Assembly: GCA_946800325.1 (NCBI GenBank)
Contig: OX326958.1
Coordinates: 68,941,264-69,005,263, forward strand
Reading direction: 5' to 3'
DNA from: Luzula sylvatica
Taxonomy: Eukaryota > Streptophyta > Magnoliopsida > Poales > Juncaceae
Length of the DNA stretch: 64,000 nt
Position numbers and translations under genes: made by a program. Positions 12,437-23,937 of this stretch are shown piece after piece. Each line of letters starts with the position of its first letter. The stretch's first letter is position 1. Under the pieces are notes generated by a model. The model did not search any database, was not told the DNA's origin, and saw nothing but the letters and a program-made list of their open reading frames with translations.

Positions 12437-12495
12437 GTGTTAGTCTTCAATTACGGTGTAATTTGAGTACGGAATAAAAATTGAGTATTTTGCTT
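12437..12495 (+). repeat. Subunit C of the reference monomer
   Basis: This 59-bp subunit begins GTGTTAGTCTTCAATTACGG. After the shared head it departs from A and B: it holds the dyad AATTAC-NNN-GTAATT and the GTACGGAAT segment, and it rejoins the family pattern at TAAAAATTGAGTATTTTG. It is the most conserved third of the monomer by eye and carries most of its CpG sites. Confidence 0.75.
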
Positions 12496-15400
12496 GTGTT
12501 ACACTTCAATTTTAACATATTTTTAAAAAATATCTTAATTCAATTTTGTGTAGGTGTTAGACTTCAGTTTTTGCATTTTTAAGAAATTTTTTAAAAAATT
12601 CAAATTTGTGTGTGTTAGTGTTCAATTAAGGAGTAATTTGAGTACGTAATAAAAATGGATTATTTTGCTTGTGTTACACTTCAATTTTGACATATTTTTT
12701 AAAAATATCTTAATTCAATTTTTTTTAAGGTGTTATACTTCGATTTTTGCATTTTTAAGAAATTTTTTAAAAAATTGAAATTTGTGTGTGTTAGTCTTCA
12801 ATCACGGAGTAATTTGAGTACGGAATAAAAATTGAGTATTTTGCTTGTGTTACACTTCAATTTTAACATATTTTCAAAAAATATCTTAATTCAATTTTTC
12901 GAAGGTGTTAGACTTCAATTTTTGCATTTTTAAGAAAGTTTTCAAAAAATTGAAATTTGTGTGTCTTAGTCTTCAATTACGGAGTAATTTGAGTACGGAA
13001 TAAAAATGTAGTATTTTGCTTGTGTTACACTTCAATTTTAACATATTTTTAAAAAATATCTTAATTCAATTTTTTTAAGGTGTTAGACTTCACTTTTTGC
13101 ATTTTTAACAAATTTTTTAAAAAATTGAAATTTGTGTGTCTTAGTCTTCAATTACGGAGTAATTTGAGTACGGAATAAAAATGGAGTATTTTGCTTGTGT
13201 TACACTTCAATTTTAACATAGTTTTAAAAAATATCTCAATTCAATTTTTTGAAGGTGACTTCAATTTTTGCATTTTTAAGAAATTTTTGATGAAATTGAA
13301 ATTTGTGTGTGTTAGTCTTCAATTACGGAGTAATTTTAGTACGGAATAAAAATTGAGTATTTTGCTTGTGTTACACTTCAATTTTAACATAGTTTTAAAA
13401 AATATCTCAATTCAATTTTTTGAAGGTGACTTCAATTTTTGCATTTTTAAGAAATTTTTGAAAAAATTGAAATTTGTGTGTTTTAGTCTTCAATTACGGA
13501 GTAATTTGAGTTCGGAATAAAAATTAAATATTTTTCATGTGTTACACTTCAATTTTAACATATTTTTAAAAATTATCTTAATTCAATTTTGTGTAGGTGT
13601 TAGACTTCAGTTTTTGCATTTTTAAGAAATTTTTTAAAAAATTGAAATTTGTGTGTGTTAGTCTTCAATTACGGAGTAATTTGAGTTCGTAATAAAAATG
13701 GATTATTTTGCTTGTGTTACACTTCAATTTTAACATATTTTTAAAAAATATCTTAATTCAATTTTTTTAAGGTGTTATACTTCAATTTTTGCATTTTTAA
13801 GAAATTTTTTAAAAAATTGAAATTTGTGTGTGTTAGTCTTCAATTACGGTGTAATTTGATTACGGAATAAAAATTGAGTATTTTGCTTGTGTTACACTTC
13901 AATTTTAACATATTTTTAAAAAATATCTTCATTCAATTTTGTGTAGGTGTTAGACTTCAGTTTTTGCATTTTTAAGAAATTTTTTAAAAAATTGAAATTT
14001 GTGTGTGTTAGTCTTCAATTACGGAGTAATTTGAGTTCGTAATAAAAAATGGATTATTTTGCTTGTGTTACAATTCAATTTTAACGAATTTTTAAAAAAT
14101 ATCTTAATTCAATTTTTTTAAGGCGTTATACTTCAATTTTTGCATTTTAAAGCAATTTTTTAAAAAATTGAAATTTGTGTGTGTTAGTCTTCAATTACGG
14201 AGTAATTTGAGTTCGTAATAAAAATTGATTATTTTGCATGTGTTACACTTCAATTTTGACATATTTTTTAAAAATATCTTAATTCAATTTTTTTAAGGTG
14301 TTAGACTTCAATTTTTGCATTTTTAAGAAATTTTTGAAAAAATTGAAATTTGTGTGTGTTAGTCTTCAATTACGGAGTAATTTGAGTACGGAATAAAAAT
14401 TGAGTTTTTGCTTGTGTTACACTTCAATTTTAACATATTTTCAAAAAATATAGTAATTCAATTTTTCGAAGGTGTTAGACTTCAATTTTTGCATTTTTAA
14501 GAAAGTTTTCAAAAAATTGAAATTTGTGTGTCTTAGTCTTCAATTACGGAGTAATTTGAGTACGGAATAAAAATGGATTATTTTGCTTGTGTTACACTTC
14601 AATTTTGACCTATTTTTAAAAAATATCTTAATTCAATTTTTTTAAGGTGTTATACTTCGATTTTTGCATTTTTAAGAAATTTTTTAAAAATTGAAATTTG
14701 TGTGTGTTTTTCTTCAATCACGGAGTAATTTGAGTACGGAATAAAAAATTGAGTATTTTGCTTGTGTTACACTTCAATTATAACATATTGTTTAAAAATA
14801 TCTTAATTAAATTTTTTTAAGGTGTTAGACTTCAATTTTTGCATTTTTATGAAATTTTTGAAAAAATTGAAATTTGTGTGTTTTAGTCTTCAATTACGGA
14901 GTAATTTGAGTACGGAATAAAAATTGAGTATTTTGCTTGTGTTACACTTCAATTATAACATATTTTTAAAAAATATCTTAATATAATTTTTTGAAGGTGT
15001 TACACTTCTGTTTTTTGCATTTTTAAGAAATTTTTCAAAAAAATGAAATTTGTGTGTGTTAGTCTTCAATTACGGAGTAATTTGAGTACGGAATGAAAAT
15101 TGAGTATTTTCCTTGTGTTACACTTCAATTTTAGAATAGTTTTTAAAAATATCTTAATTCAATTTTTTTAAGGTAGACTTCGGTTTTTGCATTTTTAAGA
15201 AATTTTTGAAAAAATTAAAATTTATGTGTGTTAGTCTTCAATTACGGAGTAATTTGAGTACGGACTAAAAAATGAGTATTTTGCTTGTGTTACACTTCAA
15301 TTTTAACATATTTTTTAAAAATAACTTAATTCAATTTTTTGAAGGTGTAAGACTTCAGTTTTTGCATTTTTAAGAAATTTTTTAAAAAATTGAAATTTGT

Positions 15401-16148
15401 GTGTGTTAGTCTTCAATTACGGAGTAATTTGAGTTCGTAATAAAAATGGATTATTTTGCTTGTGTTACACTTCAATTTTGACATATTTTTAAAAAATATC
15501 TTAATTCAATTTTTTTAAGGTGTTTTAGTTCTATTTTTGCATTTTTAAGAAATTTTTTAAAAAATTGAAATTTTTGTGTGTTAGTCTTCAATTACGGAGT
15601 AATTTGAGTAAGGAATAAAAATTGAGTATTTTGCTTGTGTTACACTTCAATTGTAACATATTTTTTAAAAATATCTTAATTCAATTTTTTTAAGGTGTTA
15701 GACTTCAATTTTTGCATTTTTAAGAAATTTTTGAAAAAATTGAAATTTGTGTGTGTTAGTCTTCAATTACGGAGTAATTTGAGTACGGAATAAAAATTGA
15801 GTATTTTGCTTGTGTTACACTTCAATTTTAACATATTTTCAAAAAATATCTTAATTCAATTTTTCGAAGGTGTTAGACTTCAATTTTTGCTTTTTTAAGA
15901 AAGTTTTCAAAAAATTGAAATTTGTGTGTCTTAGTCTTCAATTACGGAGTAATTTGAGTACGGAATAAAAATGGAGTATTTTGCTTGTGTTACACTTCAA
16001 TTTTAACATATTTTTAAAAAATATCTTAATTCAATTTTTTTAGGGTGTTAGACTTCAATTTTTGCATTTTTATGAAATTTTTGAAAAAATTGAAATTTGT
16101 GTGTGTTAGTCTTCAATTACGGAGTAATTTGAGTACGGAATAAAAATT

Positions 16149-19100
16149 GAGTATTTTGCTTGTGTTACACTTCAATTTTAACATATTTTTAAAAAATATC
16201 TTAATTCAATTTTTTGAAGGTGTTACGCTTCTGTTTTTTGCATTTTTAAGAAATTTTTCAAAAAAATGAAATTTGTGTGTGTTAGTCTTCAATTACGGAG
16301 TAATTTGAGTACGGAATTAAAATTGAGTATTTTCCTTGTGTTACACTTCAATTTTAGAATAGTTTTTAAAAATATCTTAATTCAATTTTTTTAAGGTGTT
16401 AGACTTCGGTTTTTGCATTTTTAAGAAATTTTTGAAAAAATTGAAATTTGTGTGTGTTAGTCTTCAATTACGGAGTAATTTGAGTACGGACTAAAAAATG
16501 AGTATTTTGCTTGTGTTACACTTCAATTTTAACATATTTTTTAAAAATAACTTAATTCAATTTTTTGAAGGAGTAAGACTTCAGTTTTTGCATTTTTAAG
16601 AAATTTTTGAAAAAATTGAAATTTGTGTGTGTTAGTCTTCAATTACGGAGTAATTTGAGTTCGTAATAAAAATGGATTATTTTGCTTGTGTTACACTTCA
16701 ATTTTGACATATTTTTAAAAAATATCTTAATTCAATTTTTTTAAGGTGTTATACTTCTATTTTTGCATTTTTAAGAAATTTTTTAAAAAATTGAAATTTG
16801 TGTGTGTTAGTCTTCAATTACGGAGTAATTTGAGTACGGAACAAAAATTGAGTATTTTGCTTGTGTTACACTTCAATTATAACATATTTTTTAAAAATAT
16901 CTTAATTCAATTTTTTTAAGGTGTTAGACTTCAATTTTTGCATTTTTAAGAAATTTTTGAAAAAATTGAAATTTGTGTGTGTTAGTCTTCAATTATGGAG
17001 TAATTTGAGTACGGAATAAAAATTGAGTATTTTGCTTGTGTTACACTTCAATTTTAACATATTTTCAAAAAATATAGTAATTCAATTTTTCGAAGGTGTT
17101 AGACTTCAATTTTTGCATTTTTAAGAAAGTTTTCAAAAAATTGAAATTTATGTGTCTTAGTCTTCAATTACGGAGTAATTTGAGTACGGAATAAAAATGG
17201 AGTATTTTGCTTGTGTTACACTTCAATTTTAACATATTTTTAAAAAATATCTTAATTCAATTTTTTTAAGGTGTTATACTTCTATTTTTGCATTTTTAAG
17301 AATTTTTTTAAAAAATTGAAATTTGTGTGTGTTAGTCTTCAATTACGGTGTAATTTGAGTACGGAATAAAAATTGAGTATTTTGCTTGTGTTACACTTCA
17401 ATTTTAACATATTTTTAAAAAATATCTTAATTCAATTTTGTGTAGGTGTTAGACTTCAGTTTTTGCATTTTTAAGAAATTTTTTAAAAAATTCAAATTTG
17501 TGTGTGTTAGTGTTCAATTACGGAGTAATTTGAGTACGTAATAAAAATGGATTATTTTGCTTGTGTTACACTTCAATTTTGACATATTTTTTAAAAATAT
17601 CTTAATTCAATTTTTTTAAGGTGTTATACTTCGATTTTTGCTTTTTTAAGAAATTTTTTAAAAAATTGAAATTTGTGTGTGTTAGTCTTCAATCACGGAG
17701 TAATTTGAGTACGGAATAAAAATTGAGTATTTTGCTTGTGTTACACTTCAATTTTAACATATTTTCAAAAAATATCTTAATTCAATTTTTCGAAGGTGTT
17801 AGACTTCAATTTTTGCATTTTTAAGAAAGTTTTCAAAAAATTGAAATTTGTGTGTCTTAGTCTTCAATTACGGAGTAATTTGAGTACGGAATAAAAATGG
17901 AGTATTTTGCTTGTGTTACACTTCAATTTTAACATATTTTTAAAAAATATCTTAATTCAATTTTTTTAAGGTGTTAGACTTCACTTTTTGCATTTTTAAC
18001 AAATTTTTTAAAAAATTGAAATTTGTGTGTCTTAGTCTTCAATTACGGAGTAATTTGAGTACGGAATAAAAATGGAGTATTTTGCTTGTGTTACACTTCA
18101 ATTTTAACATAGTTTTAAAAAATATCTCAATTCAATTTTTTGAAGGTGACTTCAATTTTTGCATTTTTAAGAAATTTTTGATGAAATTGAAATTTGTGTG
18201 TGTTAGTCTTCAATTACAGAGTAATTTTAGTACGGAATAAAAATTGAGTATTTTGCTTGTGTTACACTTCAATTTTAACATAGTTTTAAAAAATATCTCA
18301 ATTCAATTTTTTGAAGGTGACTTCAATTTTTGCATTTTAAAGAAATTTTTGAAAAAATTGAAATTTGTGTGTTTTAGTCTTCAATTACGGAGTAATTTGA
18401 GTTCGGAATAAAAATTTAATATTTTTCTTGTGTTACACTTCAATTTTAACATATTTTTAAAAATTATCTTAATTCAATTTTGTGTAGGTGTTAGACTTCA
18501 GTTTTTGCATTTTTAAGAAATTTTTTAAAAAATTGAAATTTGTGTGTGTTAGTCTTCAATTACGGAGTAATTTGAGTTCGTAATAAAAATGGATTATTTT
18601 GCTTGTGTTACACTTCAATTTTAACATATTTTTTAAAAATATCTTAATTCAATTTTTTTAAGGTGTTATACTTCAATTTTTGCATTTTTAAGAAATTTTT
18701 TAAAAAATTGAAATTTGTGTGTGTTAGTCTTCAATTACGGTGTAATTTGATTACGGAATAAAAATTGAGTATTTTGCTTGTGTTACACTTCAATTTTAAC
18801 ATATTTTTAAAAAATATCTTCATTCAATTTTGTGTAGGTGTTAGACTTCAGTTTTTGCATTTTTAAGAAATTTTTTAAAAAATTGAAATTTGTGTGTGTT
18901 AGTCTTCAATTACGGAGTAATTTGAGTTCGTAATAAAAAATGGATTATTTTGCTTGTGTTACAATTCAATTTTAACATATTTTTAAAAAATATCTTAATT
19001 CAATTTTTTTAAGGCGTTATACTTCAATTTTTGCATTTTAAAGCAATTTTTTAAAAAATTGAAATTTGTGTGTGTTAGTCTTCAATTACGGAGTAATTTG

Positions 19101-20644
19101 AGTTCGTAATAAAAATGGATTATTTTGCATGTGTTACACTTCAATTTTGACATATTTTTTAAAAATATCTTAATTCAATTTTTTTAAGGTGTTAGACTTC
19201 AATTTTTGCATTTTTAAGAAATTTTTGAAAAAATTGAAATTTGTGTGTGTTAGTCTTCAATTACGGAGTAATTTGAGTACGGAATAAAAATTGAGTATTT
19301 TGCTTGTGTTACACTTCAATTTTAACATATTTTCAAAAAATATAGTAATTCAATTTTTCGAAGGTGTTAGACTTCAATTTTTGCATTTTTAAGAAAGTTT
19401 TCAAAAAATTGAAATTTGTGTGTCTTAGTCTTCAATTACGGAGTAATTTGAGTACGGAATAAAAATGGAGTATTTTGCTTGTGTTACACTTCAATTTTAA
19501 CATATTTTTAAAAAAAAATCTTGATTCAATTTTTTGAAGGTGCTAGACTTCAGTTTTTGCATTTTTAAGAAATTTTTTTAAAAATTGAAATTTGTGTGTG
19601 TTAGTCTTCAATTACGGTGTAATTTGAGTACGGAATAAAAATTGAGTATTTTGCTTGTGTCACACTTCAATTTTAACATATTTTTAAAAAATATCTTAAT
19701 TCAATTTTGTGTAGGTGTTAGACTTCAGTTTTTGCATTTTATAGAAATTTTTTAAAAAATTGAAATTTGTGTGTGTCTTCAATTACGGAGTAATTTGAGT
19801 TCGTAATAAAAATGGATTATTTTGCTTGTGTTACACTTCAATTTTAACATATTTTTAAAAAATATCTTAATTCAATTTTTTTAAGGTGTTAAACTTCAAT
19901 TTTTGCATTTTTAAGAAATTTTTTAAAAAATTGAAATTTTTATGTGTTAGTCTTCAATTACGGAGTAATTTGAGTACGGACTAAAAAATGAGTATTTTGC
20001 TTGTGTTACACTTCAATTTTGACATATTTTTAAAAAATAAATTAATTCAATTTTTTTAAGGTGTTAGACTTCAGTTTTTGCATTTTTAAGAATTGTTTGA
20101 AAAAATTGAAATTTGTGTGTCTTAGTCTTCAATTACGGAGTAATTTGAGTACGGAATAAAAATGGAGTATTTTGCTTGTGTTACACTTCAATTTTAACAT
20201 AGTTTTAAAAAATATCTCAATTCAATTTTTTGAAGGTGACTTCAATTTTTGCATTTTTAAGAAATTTTTTGATAAAATAGAAATTTGTGTGTGTTAGTCT
20301 TCAATTACGGAGTAATTTTAGTACGGAATAAAAATTGAGTATTTTTCTTGTGTTACACTTCAATTTTAACATATTTTTTAAAAATATCTTAATTTTAATT
20401 TTTCGAAGGTGTTAGACTTCAATTTTTGTATTTTTAAGAAATTTTTTAAAAAATTGAAATTTGTGTGTCTTAGTCTTCAATTAAGGAGTAATTTGAGTTC
20501 GGAATAAAAATTGAATATTTTTCTTGTGTTACACTTCAATTTTAACATATTTTTAAAAATTATCTTAATTCAATTTTTTGAAGGTGTTACACTTCTGTTT
20601 TTTGCATTTTTAAGAAATTTTTCAAAAAAATGAAATTTGTGTGT
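16149..20644 (+). repeat. Array segment; 16834-19463 repeats 8101-10730
   Basis: From 16834 to about 19463 the order of variants follows 8101-10730 at a spacing of 8733 bp (50 monomers), with scattered substitutions (for example TTTTAACATATTTTT here against TAACGAATTTT at 10241). The match ends where AAAATGGAG here meets AAAATGGATT there. From about 19.5 kb the sequence follows the 3.6-5.1 kb type instead. One monomer near 19770 has lost 4 bp (GTGTGTCTTC in place of GTGTGTTAGTCTTC). No gene is seen. Confidence 0.75.
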
Positions 20645-21172
20645 GTTAGTCTTCAATTACGGAGTAATTTGAGTACGGAATGAAAATGAGTATTTTCCTT
20701 GTGTTACACTTCAATTTTAGAATAGTTTTTAAAAATATCTTAATTCAATTTTTTTAAGGTGTTAGACTTCGGTTTTTGCATTTTTAAGAAATTTTTGAAA
20801 AAATTAAAATTTGTGTGTGTTAGTCTTCAATTACGGAGTAATTTGAGTACGGACTAAAAAATGAGTATTTTGGTTGTGTTACACTTCAATTTTAACATAT
20901 TTTTTAAAAATAACTTAATTCAATTTTTTGAAGGTGTAAGACTTCAGTTTTTGCATTTTTAAGAAATTTTTGAAAAAATTGAAATTTGTGTGTGTTAGTC
21001 TTCAATTACGGAGTAATTTGAGTTCGTAATAAAAATGGATTATTTTGCTTGTGTTACACTTCAATTTTGACATATTTTTTAAAAATATCTTAATTCAATT
21101 TTTTTAAGGTGTTAGACTTCAATTTTTGCATTTTTAAGAAATTTTTGAAAAAATTGAAATATGTGTGTGTTA

Positions 21173-21177
21173 GTCTT
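21173..21177 (+). other. Empty target site paralogous to the retroelement insertion
   Basis: A single GTCTT lies here in the copy of the duplication that was not hit. Flanks of this site match the flanks of the insertion: on the left the rare AAATATGTGTG, on the right the rare GGTGTTAAACTTC. This is direct internal evidence for the pre-insertion sequence and for a 5-bp target duplication. Confidence 0.93.
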
Positions 21178-21312
21178 CAATTACGGAGTAATTTGAGTAC
21201 GGAATAAAAATTGAGTATTTTGCTTGTGTTACACTTCAATTTTAACATATTTTCAAAAAATATAGTAATTCAATTTTTCGAAGGTGTTAAACTTCAATTT
21301 TTGCATTTTTAA

Positions 21313-23937
21313 GAAAGTTTTCAAAAAATTGAAATTTGTGTGTCTTAGTCTTCAATTACGGAGTAATTTGAGTACGGAATAAAAATGGAGTATTTTTCTT
21401 GTGTTACACTTCAATTTTAACATATTTTTAAAAAATATCTTAATTCAATTTTTTGAAGGTGCTAGACTTCAGTTTTTGCATTTTTAAGAAATTTTTTTAA
21501 AAATTGAAATTTGTGTGTGTTAGTCTTCAATTACGGTGTAATTTGAGTACGGAATAAAAATTTAGTATTTTGCTTGTGTTACACTTCAATTTTAACATAT
21601 TTTTAAAAAATATCTTAATTCAATTTTGTGTAGGTGTTAGACTTCAGTTTTTGCATTTTTAAGAAATGTTTTAAAAAATTGAAATTCGTGTGTGTTAGTC
21701 TTCAATTACGGAGTAATTTGAGTACGTAATAAAAATGGATTATTTTGCTTGTGTTACACTTCAATTTTGACATATTTTTAAAAAATATCTTAATTCAATT
21801 TTTTTAAGGTGTTATACTTCGATTTTTGCATTTTTAAGAAATTTTTTAAAAATTGAAATTTGTGTGTGTTTTTCTTCAATCACGGAGTAATTTGAGTACG
21901 GAATAAAAAATTGAGTATTTTGCTAGTGTTACACTTCAATTATAACATATTTTTTTAAAATATCTTAATTCAATTTTTTTTAGGTGTTAGACTTCAATTT
22001 TTGCATTTTTATGAAATTTTTTAAAAAATTGAAATTTGTGTGTGTTAGTCTTCAATTACGGTGTAATTTGAGTACGGAATAAAAATTGAGTATTTTGCTT
22101 GTGTTACACTTCAATTTTAACATATTATCAAAAAATATAGTAATTCAATTTTTCGAAGGTGTTAGACTTCAATTTTTGCATTTTTAAGAAAGTTTTCAAA
22201 AAATTGAAATTTGTGTGTCTTAGTCTTCAATTACGGAGTAATTTGAGTACGGAATAAAAATGGAGTATTTTTCTTGTGTTACACTTCAATTTTAACATAT
22301 TTTTAAAAAATATCTTAATTCAATTTTTTGAAGGTGCTAGATTTCAGTTTTTGCATTTTTAAGAAATTTTTTAAAAAATTGAAATTTGTGTGTGTTAGTC
22401 TTCAATTACGGTGTAATTTGAGTACGGAATAAAAATTGAGTATTTTTCTTGTGTTACACTTCAATTTTAACATATTTTTAAAAAATATCTTAATTCAATT
22501 TTGTGTAGGTGTTAGACTTCAGTTTTTGCATTTTGAAGAAATTTTTTAAAAAATTGAAATTTGTGTGTGTTAGTCTTCAATTACGGAGTAATTTGAGTAC
22601 GTAATAAAAATGGATTATTTTGCTTGTGTTACCCTTCAATTTTGACATATTTTTAAAAAATATCTTAATTCAATATTTTTAAGGTGTTATACTTCGATTT
22701 TTGCATTTTTAAGAAATTTTTTAAAAATTGAAATTTGTGTGTGTTTTTCTTCAATCACGGAGTAATTTGAGTACGGAATAAAAAATTGAGTATTTTGCTT
22801 GTGTTACACTTCAATTATAACATATTTTTTTAAAATATCTTAATTCAATTTTTTTAAGGTGTTAGACTTCAATTTTTGCATTTTTATGAAATTTTTGAAA
22901 AAATTGAAATTTGTGTGTGTTAGTCTTCAATTACGGTGTAATTTGAGTACGGAATAAAAATTGAGTATTTTGCTTGTGTTACACTTCAATTTTAACATAT
23001 TTTTAAAAAATATCTTAATTCAATTTTTCGAAGGTGTTAGACTTCAATTTTTGCATTTTTAAGAAAGTTTTCAAAAAATTGAAATTTGTGTGTCTTAGTC
23101 TTCAATTACGGAGTAATTTGAGTACGGAATAAAAATGGAGTATTTTGCTTGTGTTACACTTCAATTTTAACATATTTTTAAAAAATATCTTAATTCAATT
23201 TTTTGAAGGTGCTAGACTTCAGTTTTTGCATTTTTAAGAAATTTTTTAAAAAATTGAAATTTGTGTGTGTTAGTCTTCAATTACGGTGTAATTTGAGTAC
23301 GGAATAAAAATTGAGTATTTTGCTTGTGTTACACTTCAATTTTAACATATTTTTAAAAAATATCTTAATTCAATTTTGTGTAGGTGTTAGACTTCAGTTT
23401 TTGAATTTTTAAGAAATTTTTTAAAAAATTGAAATTTGTGTGTGTTAGTCTTCAATTACGGAGTAATTTGAGTACGTAATAAAAATGGATTATTTTGCTT
23501 GTGTTACACTTCAATTTTGACCTATTTTTAAAAAATATCTTAATTCAATTTTTTTAAGGTGTTATACTTCGATTTTTGCATTTTTAAGAAATTTTTTAAA
23601 AATTGAAATTTGTGTGTGTTTTTCTTCAATCACGGAGTAATTTGAGTACGGAATAAAAAATTGAGTATTTTGCTTGTGTTACACTCCAATTATAACATAT
23701 TTTTTAAAAATATCTTAATTAAATTTTTTTAAGGTGTTAGACTTCAATTTTTGCATTTTTATGAAATTTTTGAAAAAATTGAAATTTGTGTGTTTTAGTC
23801 TTCAATTACGGAGTAATTTGAGTACGGAATAAAAATTGAGTATTTTGCTTGTGTTACACTTCAATTATAACATATTTTTAAAAAATATCTTAATTCAATT
23901 TTTTGAAGGTGTTACACTTCTGTTTTTTGCATTTTTA
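21313..23937 (+). repeat. 5-monomer higher-order repeat (875 bp), second cluster
   Basis: The AAGAAAGTTTTC monomer opens units at 21313, 22188 and 23063, 875 bp apart, and CTTCAATCACGG marks fall at the same spacing (CACGG at 21881, 22756 and 23631). The order of monomer types equals that of 5244-7868. A further image of the cluster, produced by the 5943-bp duplication, starts at 30361, 31236 and 32111. Confidence 0.85.

Larger units (their letters stand above)
12321..12495 (+). repeat. Reference satellite monomer, 175 bp, three subunits
   Basis: A typical monomer chosen to define the unit and phase. It splits into subunit A (12321-12378, 58 bp), B (12379-12436, 58 bp) and C (12437-12495, 59 bp), and the next A starts at 12496. 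All three start with GTGTTA followed by two variable bases and CTTC. The head of about 16 bp is shared three ways. B and C also share the tail pattern TAAAAATTGA followed by a T-rich stretch. A and B are similar over roughly their first 26 bp, and again at the tail if a 2-bp gap is allowed. Seen directly: the heads and the spacing. Inferred: the monomer arose as a triplication of a unit of about 58 bp. Confidence 0.8.
12308..16148 (+). repeat. 3841-bp (22-monomer) tandem duplication, copy 2
   Basis: Follows copy 1 directly and in phase. Identity continues a little past the nominal end, to about 16220, where GGTGTTACGCTTC departs from GGTGTTATACTTC of the copy 1/copy 2 junction. The apparent absence of differences makes this the youngest duplication in the window, or an assembly artefact. 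Confidence 0.92.
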
